Assembly (NCBI GenBank): GCA_963807925.1
Contig: CAWEDP010000002.1
Location: 930,001 to 994,000, forward strand
Source of the DNA: CAWEDP01 sp963807925
Lineage (GTDB): Bacteria; Acidobacteriota; Vicinamibacteria; Vicinamibacterales; CAVVIG01
DNA length: 64,000 nucleotides
Reading direction: 5' to 3'
A model generated the notes under the pieces. The model saw only the letters and a list, made by a program, of their open reading frames with translations, had not been told where the DNA came from and searched no databases. This document shows, in pieces, positions 37,328 to 46,888 of this stretch; positions within the stretch are counted from its first letter, which is position 1, and every line of letters starts with the position of its first letter. The translations under genes were made by a program, and so were the position numbers.

Positions 37328-38412
37328 GTGGCCGCGGTCGCCCGTGACGGCGGGCTGAACCAGTATCGCCGTCCGCGTCCTGGCAACAGCGGAATGTATC
37401 GGTTGGGAAGCCGCTTCAGCCAGTACGGGTCGTCGCCGGGTCGGACCGCGTGCATGCCGCGCATCCGGTTCGCGAACGCCGACCGATACCCGACGCGCTC
37501 GAGCAGAGCCCGCGTGCGGCCGCTCGAGACACCCCAGGGGAGACAGATATGGTTGACCGAACGGGTCCTCAGGCGCCCGTTCAACTCGTCGCGGCTGCGG
37601 GCCAGTTCCTCTTCGATCGCGCGGGCCTGCTCGTCGGGGGTCTCCGCCACCGAGCGGGCATCGGCGACGAGGGCCAGCAGGCGGGTCCGCCAGCCGGCAC
37701 GGGTGAAGAATGCCGCGCCGCCCTCGCGTCGCACCAGATCCGCACACCGCGCCGGAACCTCCGGCGACACGCTCACGCGCCTGGCGTCGGACATTCTCGA
37801 TCGGGCGGCGTACAGCGGGACGCCCAGCTCATCCGGTGTGACGAACGCCAGGCCGGGCGGCGGCGAAATCTGCGGGCGGTTGAGAAACGGCGTGCGCTCG
37901 TATCCCGGTGCGACGAAGTCCACCGGAACCGATGAGGTGAACACCATCGAGTGCGTGTAAGTGTGCGACTGCACGTCGATGACGCCCGAGACGTGCAGCC
38001 GCGCCAGCTCGGACCAGCTGACCAGCGGCGAGAGGAGGTCGGGTTCCTCGCGCATGCGCGCCGGAATCGCGAAGGTGATGGCCGTGAGGCCGTACCGCTC
38101 GAGGAGCGGTGCGGCGACCTTCGCCAGGCTGCGCCACGCATCGTCGAAGCACAAGGCGACGGCCCGCGCCGGGAGACTTCGCTGGCCGCGGGTGTAATCC
38201 GCGATATCGCCTGCGGTAACCGAGCGATAGCCGTTTTCGGCGAGATGCCGGAGCTTCGGGTCGAGCTCCTCGCGCGTCTCATCGTGGAAGTGAAAGACGG
38301 GCAGGAGTGAACCGACCGACCCGCCGAACACGAAGGCAGGAAAGCGCCCGCTGAGCAGGTCGAGGCAGCCCCGGAGCGCACCGCCGCGCTCGGAGAATGG
38401 GATCGTGGACAC
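37324..38412 (-). CDS. Polysaccharide deacetylase (NodB-like)
   Basis: The product is 362 aa from GTG 38412; a TTG at 38448 is an unlikely longer start. VFHFHDET near 40-46, the catalytic ALCFDDAWRSL (Asp90-Asp91) and VQSHTYTHS (His150, His154) form the NodB metal site. A long C-terminal part with LPWGVSSGRTR follows. It likely removes acetyl groups from a surface glycan and heads the six-gene operon. Its promoter must lie in the 181-nt region shared with the divergent lipoprotein. Confidence 0.85.
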   Translation of the reverse strand: MSTIPFSERGGALRGCLDLLSGRFPAFVFGGSVGSLLPVFHFHDETREELDPKLRHLAENGYRSVTAGDIADYTRGQRSLPARAVALCFDDAWRSLAKVAAPLLERYGLTAITFAIPARMREEPDLLSPLVSWSELARLHVSGVIDVQSHTYTHSMVFTSSVPVDFVAPGYERTPFLNRPQISPPPGLAFVTPDELGVPLYAARSRMSDARRVSVSPEVPARCADLVRREGGAAFFTRAGWRTRLLALVADARSVAETPDEQARAIEEELARSRDELNGRLRTRSVNHICLPWGVSSGRTRALLERVGYRSAFANRMRGMHAVRPGDDPYWLKRLPNRYIPLLPGRGRRYWFSPPSRATAAT

Positions 38413-38435
38413 GAGGCTTTTTTGAAGTGTAACCC

Positions 38436-38465
38436 TTGACGTTCGCAAGTGCGAAACCGTAAACT
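38436..38465 (+). promoter_or_regulatory. Promoter with palindromic operator in the spacer
   Basis: TTGACG (38436-38441) and TAAACT (38460-38465) are 18 nt apart. The spacer holds a perfect palindrome TTCGCA-AG-TGCGAA (38442-38455). The lipoprotein ATG lies about 130 nt downstream, so the transcript has a leader. The same palindrome is close to the deacetylase start on the other strand. Confidence 0.55.
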
Positions 38466-38593
38466 ACGATTCCCTCACGCCGGCGACCGGTTTCCCAGCC
38501 TTGGTTGCCTGGTGTTCTAACAGTTGGCGAGCGCCCGTCGTTGCTGTCGAGCCGACGAAAAAACCGTTGCACCTGTTTGGTGGTAGGAGCCGT

Positions 38594-39823
38594 ATGAGCC
38601 AGAAGTCGTTCCCGTTATGGAGTGCGCTCGCGCTGTTGCTGGCTGCCGGCGCCTGCTCGAAGTCCACCCCGACAGCACCCTCGGGTGGCACAGCCACCAC
38701 CGACACCAGCGTCACGCTGGGGGCGCCGCAGGCGGTCACCCCGGCCGACGGCGCGTTGTTCAAGAACGTGCAGCAGCCGGTCACGCTCGTCGCCAGCAAT
38801 GGCGTCACGACGGGAGGCGCCTCGCTGGCTTACACCTTCGAGGTGTCCACCGATGCCGGTTTTGGAAGCATTGTCTATCGGAAGGACAGCGTGTCCGAGG
38901 GTGCGGGGGGGCGAACGATCGTCACGATCGACCGGCTGGCGCCCGACCGCAAGTACTTCTGGCGCACGCGGGGGAATCCGGGAGCAAACAGCGGACCCAA
39001 CTCCCGGGTTCGGAGCTTTACGATCGGGCCGGAGGTGATTCTTCAGACGCCGGTCACCGCCGCGCCGACGCCCAATGCGCTCGTCAGCGGGGGAACCGTC
39101 ACGCTCACGGTGAACAACGTCGGCCGCAGCGGACTGCCCGGCGTGATCTTCTACCGGTTCGACCTGTCCGACTCGTCGTCGTTTGCGAACACGATCTTTT
39201 CCACCACCGTGCCGGAGCAGTTCGGCGGCCACACGTCGGTCACCTTGCCCTCCAACCTCCAGCTCCCGCGCGGCACCTACTACTGGCGCGTCCAGGCGAC
39301 CGATCCCGAGAACGAGGTCACCACGAACCTGTCGTCGGTGGTCAGCTTCAGCTACCAGCCGTTCGACATGCACCAGGCCGTCATCCTCGACAACCCGGGC
39401 GATCTGGCGTCGTGGGCCGAGACCACGCACATCACGAGCGTCGACATGTCGAACTACATCGTCGTCGACTTCGACAAGCGGCAGAGCGGGGACAAGTGGC
39501 CCCAGTCCGGGTTCGGCGACGGCGGGATCCAGTATACGCTCGGCATGTGCTTCAACCTCGGAGGACAGTGGTACTGCTCGGCGGCGATTCAGTTCTGGGA
39601 TGGGCGCGAGCTCGAAGCCGGAGGCTTGGCGTCGGAGGTGGCGATCAACTGGTACTACGACTCGCGTTGGGGTCCGATGGCGGGCCATCAGCCCGCACCC
39701 GGCGAAATCGTCGGTATCTTCGTGGCGCAGGGCAACCTGCGCGACAACGGGAACACGAGCGTCAGGGAACGGTCGGACGTCGTGCTCGTGCCCTTCGGCG
39801 GCTTTTACGTTCGCGGGCAGTAG
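38594..39823 (+). CDS. Lipoprotein with Ig/FnIII-like repeats and novel C-terminal domain (paralogue 2)
   Basis: The product is 409 aa. Lipobox AGAC (Cys21) is followed by repeat 1 (PVTLVASNG to KYFWRTRGNPG), repeat 2 (TLTVNNVGRSGLPGVIFYRF to TYYWRVQATDP) and a C-terminal domain with QWYCSAAIQFWDGRE, NWYYDSRWGPMAGHQPAPG and ERSDVVLVPFGGF. It is the paralogue of the gene at 30286. ATG 38594 is chosen because it gives a clean signal peptide and follows TAGGAG; the longer frame upstream has no such sequence. Confidence 0.78.
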   Translation: MSQKSFPLWSALALLLAAGACSKSTPTAPSGGTATTDTSVTLGAPQAVTPADGALFKNVQQPVTLVASNGVTTGGASLAYTFEVSTDAGFGSIVYRKDSVSEGAGGRTIVTIDRLAPDRKYFWRTRGNPGANSGPNSRVRSFTIGPEVILQTPVTAAPTPNALVSGGTVTLTVNNVGRSGLPGVIFYRFDLSDSSSFANTIFSTTVPEQFGGHTSVTLPSNLQLPRGTYYWRVQATDPENEVTTNLSSVVSFSYQPFDMHQAVILDNPGDLASWAETTHITSVDMSNYIVVDFDKRQSGDKWPQSGFGDGGIQYTLGMCFNLGGQWYCSAAIQFWDGRELEAGGLASEVAINWYYDSRWGPMAGHQPAPGEIVGIFVAQGNLRDNGNTSVRERSDVVLVPFGGFYVRGQ

Positions 39824-39831
39824 CGCTCAGG

Positions 39832-39858
39832 CGATCGGGCGCCTGCGCCCGATCGTTT
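39832..39858. terminator. Strong hairpin terminator between convergent genes
   Basis: CGATCGGGCGC (39832-39842) and GCGCCCGATCG (39845-39855) form a perfect 11-bp stem with a minimal loop, followed by TTT on the plus strand. It separates the lipoprotein from the convergent DUF4214-methyltransferase gene. Confidence 0.7.
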
Positions 39859-39872
39859 CCCTCCACCGGTCG

Positions 39873-41076
39873 TCACAGCCTGACGAGGGCCGCGAAGACG
39901 GTCGTGAACACCGTTTCCTTCATCCGCACCACCATGTGAGGCGTCTGGTGCGGGTTGCCGTACAAATCGACGGCCGAGTACCTGGTAGCGCCGGTACACG
40001 CCCTCGTCGATCGGCTGCACCAGGCGAAGACCGGGACGATCGAACAACGCACGGACCTCCGATGGCTGGAAGGTCTCCGGGTGCGCGGGCCCGCTCAAGA
40101 CGTACTCGGTCGCGACCACGATCAGGCCGCCGCGCTTCACGACGCGGGCCATTTCGTCGATCGCCTCGATCGCGCCCGGCAGCCCGCCGACATGTTCGAT
40201 CGACGATAGCGAATACGCGACGTCGAAGGCTTCGTCGGCGAAGTCCAGGTGTCGCGCATCCATCTTCGAAAAGAGCAGGCGATCCCGCCGGTACGGGAAC
40301 GGCGCGTAGTCCTCGGGTGTCCGGAGCACCTGCTGGTCGCCTTCCTTGGCGCCCACTGACTGCCAGATCCCCATATACAGGTCGGTGGCGTCGACACGGG
40401 CGACGTGATTGGCAAGCCAGTACAGAACCGGTTCGTGGCCGGCGCCGACGCTCAACACCGTGGTGTCCGCCCGCAGCCGGCCCAGACGCCGTATCGCGTA
40501 GAGCAGCTGCGTGAATTCGTAGCTCTTGCGGTGCATGGAGAGCTTGTGATCCGGAACCACCTGAAGGTCGCGCAGCAACGCCATCCATTCCGGGTTGTCC
40601 CATTTCGCCGGATTGGCGAGCTCGCACAGCTGCGTGTCGACCGGGATGGTGCCGCCCTGGGGCGACACGGCCCGATAGCGGCCGGCGAACTCGCGGGAAC
40701 GAATCAACGATCGCAGAATGCTGCTCCGCGTGTCGCCGTCGGCGAGCGCCGACAGATAGTGCCGGCGTCCGCTGTCGTCCGCGGAACGGTCGAGCAGCAG
40801 CTCGTACGCGGCGTCCACGAACGCCCGATCGTCGCCGATTGCGCCGAGCGCCCGCTCCTGCGCGTCCCAATCGCGCCCCGTTTCGCGATCCTCCTGCACG
40901 GCGTCGTGCAGGAGCCGGAATTCGGGGGACGACAGGAGGCGAACGGCCAGCGATCCGCGGTCCGACGGGTCGAATCCGCGCAGGGTATCGCGCAGCTCGA
41001 TGGCGTGGGGTTCGCGCGCCAGGATCAGTCTGAAGGCGTCGGCGATGATGCGAGCGGCCGCCGAGTCGTCGGGCAT
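39873..41076 (-). CDS. DUF4214 and methyltransferase fusion, frameshifted near the C terminus
   Basis: Residues 1-about 125 hold two helical repeats (LILAREPHAIELRDTLRGFD; AYELLLDRSADDSGRRHYLS with IRSREFAGRY), the DUF4214 type found in surface-layer and glycan proteins. A SAM methyltransferase follows: VLSVGAGHEPVLYWLA, DLYMGIW, DEAFDVAYSLSSIEHVGG, VKRGGLIVVATEY. After RRYQ the frame runs into unrelated sequence. Removing one G at 39983 (before TACT on the minus strand) restores SAVDLYGNPHQTPHMVVRMKE and a stop at 39873. A TAGAAT box lies 10 nt before the ATG. Confidence 0.7.
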
Positions 41077-41117
41077 GAAGACGGCGATTCTAGCACCCGG
41101 ATCTGAGGTCAGTTATC

Positions 41118-42978
41118 ATGAGCCGCGTGTCTTCGCGCGCCGCCGCGCTCATCGGCGCCATCCTCCTGATCGTCTCGCTGGCGGCAGCCCTTTCCGTTGA
41201 CGTGGTCAAGACGGGATTCGGCGTGAAGGGCGACGAAGCCACCTACGTGACGATGGGGCTGAGCGCTGCCTTCGATCACGACCTGGCGTATCAGCGCCGC
41301 GATCTCGAGCGGTTCTTCAGCCTCTACCGATCCGGACCCGAAGGCATCTTCCTGAAACGGGGCAAACAGATCCGGCTGCGCGTCGACGGCCAGGCGCCCT
41401 TCGTCCACGAGATCAAGCGGCCGGATGCGACGCGCGATCGCCTGTACTTTGGCAAAGCGCTCCTGTACGGCGTCGTGGCGGCGCCCTTCGTCCGGGCGTT
41501 CGGCCTGAATGGGTTTCTCGTTCTGCACGTCCTCCTGCTGTTCGGCGCGGCGGCCTGCTTCTATCTGTTTCTCGCAGCGCGATCGAGTGCCGGCGCGGCG
41601 CTGCTGTTCACCACGGCGTTCGTGGGGGCAAGTTGCGTGCCGGTGTACGCCGTCTTCATCACGCCGGAGGTGTTGAATTTCGCGCTCGTCGCCGTCGCCT
41701 ACTTTCTGTGGCTCTACAAGGAAGTGGCGCCCGGCGGTTCACGCGCGATGCGAGGGGCCGGGAGCGACGTCGCGGCCGCCGCGCTGCTCGGCGCGGTCAT
41801 CTACTCGAAACCGCCGCAACACGCGCTGCTCATCGTGCCGCTCGTCCTGCTGGCGTGGCTGCGGCGGCGCTATCTGCACGGACTGGCGGTCGGAGCCGTG
41901 TGCGTGCTCGTCGCGGCCGCGCTCTTCGGGGGGACGGCGCTCAATTCCGGGGAGTTCAACTACCAGGGCGGCGACCGCAAGACCTTCTACAGTGTCTTTC
42001 CCTTCGACGGTTCGAGCGCCGACGTGTGGTCCGGCGCGCATGCCAAGGAGATGACCACCAACGACTCCGACGCCGAGAACATCCTGCAGGACTTCACCCA
42101 CCGGCTGGTCACCAACGTGAAGTACTTTCTGGTCGGCCGGCATTTCGGGTTCATTCCCTACTTCTTTCCCGGCGTCGTTGCCGTCGTGTGGTGGCTGGCG
42201 TCGCCGGAGCGGCGGCAGGCGTGGCGCGTGCTGACGTTCCTGGCCGTGGCCGGCTCCGCCCTCGGCCTGCTCGGTACTGGCGCCATTCAGCTGGAGCGGC
42301 GGAGGCGGTCCGCCGGGAAACCGGTACTTCATGAGCGTCTACGCGGCCCTGCTGTTCCTGATGCCGCCGGTCTCGGCGCCGGCGGCCGGCGTCATCGCGT
42401 GGTGCGGCGGCGCCCTCTTCACGGCGAAGATGCTGGTCAATCCGTTCGTCGCCGCGAGGTTTCCGAACCAGACCACCGAGCGGGGCTTCGCCCGTCGCCT
42501 TCCGGTCGAACTGACGATGGCCAACGACCTGCCGGTGATGCTGCTGGGGACCCGGGCCCACGCGTGGGTCAGCGACGTCCTGCTGTATTTTCTCGACGAG
42601 CATTCGTATCCACCCGAGAAGATCGATGCCGAAGGCCATCTCGGGGTCTGGATTGCCGCCGACGGTCGTGCCGACATTCTCCTGCGCAGCGAATGGCCCA
42701 TCGATCACCTGGTGATGACCGTCGAATCGCCCGTGGCGACCACCTTCACGGCCTCCATCGGCGAGGGCGACGCGAGCGTCCGCCTGAAACCCGGAAGCCC
42801 TTCCACGTTCAACCTGCCCGCGTCGGGCGTCCGGGGACTGAACAGCTACGCCTATCTGCTGTCCGCGCGCTCGTCGGACGGCTTCGTTCCGCACCTTCAG
42901 AATCCGGCGTCGGACGACTACCGCAATCTCGGCGCGCTGATGCGCTTCCAGGCCATCCCGGTTTCCGGGCACAGGTGA
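41118..42978 (+). pseudogene. Polytopic membrane glycosyltransferase-like protein, one frameshift
   Basis: The first frame (41118 to about 42275) gives a signal/membrane helix, GVKGDEATYVTMGLSAAFDHDLAY (acidic first loop typical of GT39-like proteins) and eight further helices. The conserved continuation WSGGGGPPGNRYFMSVYAAL lies in another frame, open to 42978. Deleting one G before TACT at 42273-42275 would join both into about 619 aa. The C-terminal third is periplasmic, beta-rich and ends VSGHR. The function is probably transfer of a lipid-linked sugar (inference). Confidence 0.65.
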
Positions 42979-42985
42979 GCGTATC

Positions 42986-44617
42986 TTGGTTCCCGCTGTC
43001 AGGCGGTCGTTCGTGGAGCTCTGCGCGCTGCTGCCGGCCGCTTTCGCGTTGACCTGCTTGATGACGTTGCCGCTCGTCACGAAGATGGGCAGCACGGGCC
43101 GCGTCGACAACCACGACGGCGAACTGTCGATCTGGAACGTGGCGTGGGTGGCACGGACGATCGTCGTCGACCCGGCGCATCTCTACGACGCGAACATCTT
43201 CTATCCGCATCGCGGTACGCTCGCATACTCGGAAAACAACATAGGCGCCGGTCTCCTGGCGCTGCCCGCGTACTGGTGGACGCGGGGGAATCCGTATGCG
43301 GCGCACAACTTCGCCGTGCTCCTGGCGTTCACGCTGAGCGTCACCGGCATGTTCCTGCTCGTCCGGCATCTGACCCGCGATCGGCGGGCGGCGGCCGTGT
43401 CGGCGATTCTCTTCGCGTACACGCCGCATGTGTTCGCCCACACGCCGCACATCCAGCTCCTGATGACGGCGGGGCTGCCGTTCACCCTGCTGGCGTTTCA
43501 CCGCGTCGTCGAGCAGCCGACGACCCGCCGCGGAGCGCACCTTGGGCTGGCGATGGCGGCCCAGGCCGTCAGCTGCGGGTACTACGGCGTGTTCGCGATC
43601 CTGATCGTGGGGTACGGCGTCGTCGTCGCCGGCCTGTTCCGCCGATGGTCGTCCCGTTTCTGGAAGGCGCTCGGCGCAGGTGCGCTGTGGGCCGTGGCCA
43701 TCGTCGGCCCGCTGTTCTGGCCGTACCTTCGCCTTCAGCAGGCCACCGGGTTCGCGCGACCGCTCGAGTCCGCCGGGCGGTATTCCGCCGACTGGCGCGC
43801 CTATTTCGCGAGCGCGGCGAACCTGCACCTCTGGCTGCTGCCGCTGCTGGGCCACTGGAACGACGTGCTGTTTCCGGGATTCATCGCCCTTTCGCTGGCG
43901 ATCGCGGGCGTGTGGCTGGCGCTGCGCCGCCGCCGGCACGAAGTGCTCGTCATGTATGGCGGGCTCGCGGTGCTCGCGCTCTGGGCCTCTTTCGGGCCGT
44001 CAGCCGGCCTGTATACCGTCCTCTACCGGGTGCTGCCGCTGTTCGCCTGGCTGCGTGCCCCGTCACGGTTCGGGCTGATCGTGACGCTCGGTCTCGCCGT
44101 CCTCGGCGGGTTCGGCCTCGCCGGCCTGCTGCCGAGCGGCCGCAAGGGGACCGTCGTCGGATGTCTGCTGGCCATCTGTGCGGCGCGAGAGCTCCTGCTG
44201 ACCTACCCGACGACCGACGCGCCCACCCTCTCGAAGGCGTACACCGTGCTGCGGACGCTGCCGCCCGGCCCGGTGATCGAGATGCCGTTCTTCTACCCGG
44301 AGGTCGGGCTCTTCCAGCACGCCGACTACATGCTGAACTCCACGAGTCACTGGATGCCGCTGGTGAACGGATACAGCGACTATATTCCGCCGGATTTCCT
44401 GGAGCACGTCAGGACGCTGGCGCCGTTCCCCAGTCGCGATGCGTTCGGGATCCTCCGGCCGCTCCAGGTGCGGTACGCGATGTTCCATCTGACCAGGTAC
44501 AACAGCGAGAACCGCCAGGACGTGCTGATGCGGCTGAAGACGTTCGAGGACTATCTGCGCCCGCTGTACGTGGACGACCAGACACGGCTGTACGAGATCG
44601 TCGGGTTTCCGCCGTGA
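42986..44617 (+). CDS. Polytopic membrane protein (YfhO/GT-C-like), 543 aa
   Basis: About eleven membrane helices. The first loop has LVTKMGSTGRVDNHDGELSIWNVAW, with the Asp pair typical of GT-C enzymes, then YPHRGTLAYSENNIGAG. A periplasmic C-terminal domain starts near residue 430 (GPVIEMPFFYPEVGLFQHAD). TTG 42986 is the longest start; GTG 42995 or later is possible. It follows the frameshifted GT-like gene by 7 nt. Confidence 0.6.
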   Translation: MVPAVRRSFVELCALLPAAFALTCLMTLPLVTKMGSTGRVDNHDGELSIWNVAWVARTIVVDPAHLYDANIFYPHRGTLAYSENNIGAGLLALPAYWWTRGNPYAAHNFAVLLAFTLSVTGMFLLVRHLTRDRRAAAVSAILFAYTPHVFAHTPHIQLLMTAGLPFTLLAFHRVVEQPTTRRGAHLGLAMAAQAVSCGYYGVFAILIVGYGVVVAGLFRRWSSRFWKALGAGALWAVAIVGPLFWPYLRLQQATGFARPLESAGRYSADWRAYFASAANLHLWLLPLLGHWNDVLFPGFIALSLAIAGVWLALRRRRHEVLVMYGGLAVLALWASFGPSAGLYTVLYRVLPLFAWLRAPSRFGLIVTLGLAVLGGFGLAGLLPSGRKGTVVGCLLAICAARELLLTYPTTDAPTLSKAYTVLRTLPPGPVIEMPFFYPEVGLFQHADYMLNSTSHWMPLVNGYSDYIPPDFLEHVRTLAPFPSRDAFGILRPLQVRYAMFHLTRYNSENRQDVLMRLKTFEDYLRPLYVDDQTRLYEIVGFPP

Positions 44618-44636
44618 AGGCGCGGCGCTCGCGCGG

Positions 44637-45614
44637 TTAGCGGTGGCCGCGCGCGAACCAGACAGCCGCGCCGCTCAGGGAGAACAGCATGATGAGCGCC
44701 GCGCCGACGAGCGACATGAGGACGGCGGCTTCGATCGGCAGGCCGAGCCCCCGAAAATACGCGGCGAAGGTCGCCTCCCGAACGCCGAAGCCGTTGACCG
44801 AGACCGGCAGCATCTGCACGACGAAGGACAGCGGCACGATCACGGCGAGATCCCAGAACGTCACGTGAATGTGCAGCGCGTAGGTCACGATGAAGAAGTA
44901 GACGACGATCGATGCCTGCACGAAGATGGCGCCGCCGAAACACCCGGCGAGCGCGGTCGGCCGATCGCGGAAGCGCGAGAGCACCGCGGTCAGCTTCTGA
45001 ATGCGTTCGCCGACCCACTCGGGATGAAAGACGGCGAGCGGCCGCAGAAGGCGACCGAACCCCTCCGGCGCCAGGACGGCGGGTGCCGACGCCGCCGCGC
45101 CCAGCACGAACCCGGCCCACAACCACGACGGCCAGATGGGCATCGTCGCGCGCCGGGCGCCCGCGGCGACGGTTGCCGAGAACGCCGCCACGAGCACCAG
45201 GCCCATCAGCCCGAGCGCGCGATCGACGAGCACGACGGTCGTCGCGAGCGTCATGGATCCCGCCGGTCGCGCGGTGTCGCGGATGCGGATGACGTCGCCG
45301 CCGATGTTGCTGGGCAGGAAGTTGTTGAAGAACAGCGCCACGAGATACGACTCGAAGAGCGATCGATCGCGCACCCGGATGTCCTGCGCGCCGAGCAGCA
45401 GACGCCAGCGCCACGTGCTGGCGAGCACATTGACCAGGTACACCGCCAGCGCGGCGACGAGCCAGGGCAGCGACGCCTGCCGGGCGCTGGTCCAGAGCCG
45501 TTCGACGTCGATTTGGTGGAAGAGAATCGCCAGCAGCGCCACGCTGACGGCGAGCTTGCCGGCGATGACCAGATAACGACGCGTCGGCGGCGATGCAGCA
45601 GTGTCGGGGAGCAT
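44637..45614 (-). CDS. Lysylphosphatidylglycerol synthase-like membrane protein (UPF0104/AglD type)
   Basis: The product is 325 aa with eight helices: SVALLAILFHQIDVERLW, FFNNFLPSNIGGDVIRI and SVNGFGVREATFAAYF are hallmark segments of the LPG_synthase_TM family. Only the membrane flippase-like part is present, not the aminoacyl transferase domain, so it is not MprF. In glycan regions such proteins are linked to lipid-sugar flipping. It is convergent with the previous gene (19 nt gap). Confidence 0.8.
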   Translation of the reverse strand: MLPDTAASPPTRRYLVIAGKLAVSVALLAILFHQIDVERLWTSARQASLPWLVAALAVYLVNVLASTWRWRLLLGAQDIRVRDRSLFESYLVALFFNNFLPSNIGGDVIRIRDTARPAGSMTLATTVVLVDRALGLMGLVLVAAFSATVAAGARRATMPIWPSWLWAGFVLGAAASAPAVLAPEGFGRLLRPLAVFHPEWVGERIQKLTAVLSRFRDRPTALAGCFGGAIFVQASIVVYFFIVTYALHIHVTFWDLAVIVPLSFVVQMLPVSVNGFGVREATFAAYFRGLGLPIEAAVLMSLVGAALIMLFSLSGAAVWFARGHR

Positions 45615-45670
45615 TCAGCGTGAGGGGTCCCGTCACTGTACCTACGATTCCGTGAGAAAATCACCCGATC

Positions 45671-46888
45671 GTGCGCATTCTGATGATCGCGCCCGAGCCG
45701 TTCTTCGAGCCCCGCGGCACGCCGTTCAGCGAGTTTCATCGGATTCGGGCGCTCACAGACCTCGGGCACCAGGTGGATCTCGTCACGTATCCGTTCGGGC
45801 GGAACGTGACCATGGCCGGGCTGCGTCTGTTTCGGAGTCTGCGGCCGCCCGGGGTCCGGCGAGTTGCAATCGGGCCTTCGCTCGCCAAGATCCCGCTCGA
45901 CGCGCTGCTGACGCTCACGGTTCTCCGCCGTGCCTTCAGCCAGCAGTACGACGCCGTGCATTCGCACGAGGAGGGCGGGCTTGTCGGGATCGTCGTGGCG
46001 GCAATGCTCAGGATTCCGCACCTCTACGACATGCACTCGAGCCTGCCGCAGCAGCTCTCGAATTTCGCGTTCACCCGATCCCGCATCATCCTCGGCGCGT
46101 TCCGCGCCATCGAGCGGGTCATGATCCGCCGATCGCGCGTGGTCATCGTCATCTGCCCGTCGCTCGAAGAAACCGTCAAGGGAATCGATCCGGAGGCGCG
46201 GACGGTTCTCATCGAAAACGCGCCCGGGTCGGCGGATGCGCCCGCCTCGGCGGCCGACGCGGACGCCGTGCGCCAGACGTTCGGGTTCTCGGCGTCGACG
46301 CCGCTCGTGCTCTACGCCGGCACCTTCGAGGCGTATCAGGGCCTCGACGTGTTGTTCGGCGCGATGGCGTTGGTGCGGGACCGGAAGCCGGACGCCAGGC
46401 TGCTGCTGGCCGGCGGGAAGCCGGAGCAGGTTGAACAGGCGAGAGCGGTGGCCCGCGAAACGGGGGTCGGCGACGTCGTGGTGTTCGCCGGCGAGCGTCC
46501 TGCGAGCGAAATCCCGGCCTTCCTCAGGGCGTGCGACGTGCTGGTGTCTCCGCGGTCGCGCGGAACCAACACGCCGCTCAAGATCTATCAATACCTCCGA
46601 GCGGGCAAGCCGATCGTCGCGACCCGGCTGCTGACCCACACACAGGTGCTGAGCGATCGCACGGCGATTCTGACGGAGGCGTCGTCGCGCGAATTCGGCG
46701 GCGGAATTCTCGCGGCGCTGGAGGATCGCGCCCGGGCCACAGCGGTCGCCCGGGCGGCCCGCGAGCTCGCCGAGACGAAGTACAGCTACGAGGCCTACCT
46801 GGATCGCACGCGCCAGGCCTGCGACGCGCTGCAGCCGCCGCCGACGGGCGCCGAATCGGCGCGATCGGTCTCCGGAGTGGCGCCGTGA
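45671..46888 (+). CDS. Glycosyltransferase family 4
   Basis: The product is 405 aa from GTG. N-terminal LMIAPEPFFEPRGTPFSEFHRI, middle LYDMHSSLPQQLSNF, C-terminal LYAGTFEAYQGLDVLFGAM, VVFAGERPASEIPAFLRACD and SRGTNTPLKIYQYLRAGKPI identify a GT-B GT4 enzyme with a glucosyl/mannosyltransferase-like donor site. The GTGA junction couples it to the methyltransferase. Confidence 0.85.
   Translation: MRILMIAPEPFFEPRGTPFSEFHRIRALTDLGHQVDLVTYPFGRNVTMAGLRLFRSLRPPGVRRVAIGPSLAKIPLDALLTLTVLRRAFSQQYDAVHSHEEGGLVGIVVAAMLRIPHLYDMHSSLPQQLSNFAFTRSRIILGAFRAIERVMIRRSRVVIVICPSLEETVKGIDPEARTVLIENAPGSADAPASAADADAVRQTFGFSASTPLVLYAGTFEAYQGLDVLFGAMALVRDRKPDARLLLAGGKPEQVEQARAVARETGVGDVVVFAGERPASEIPAFLRACDVLVSPRSRGTNTPLKIYQYLRAGKPIVATRLLTHTQVLSDRTAILTEASSREFGGGILAALEDRARATAVARAARELAETKYSYEAYLDRTRQACDALQPPPTGAESARSVSGVAP

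Noticed and set aside
31611..38412. Complete Wzx/Wzy capsule locus
   Set aside because: A flippase and several transferases are present, but no clear Wzy polymerase, chain-length regulator (Wzz/Wzc) or export porin (Wza) is seen in the operon.
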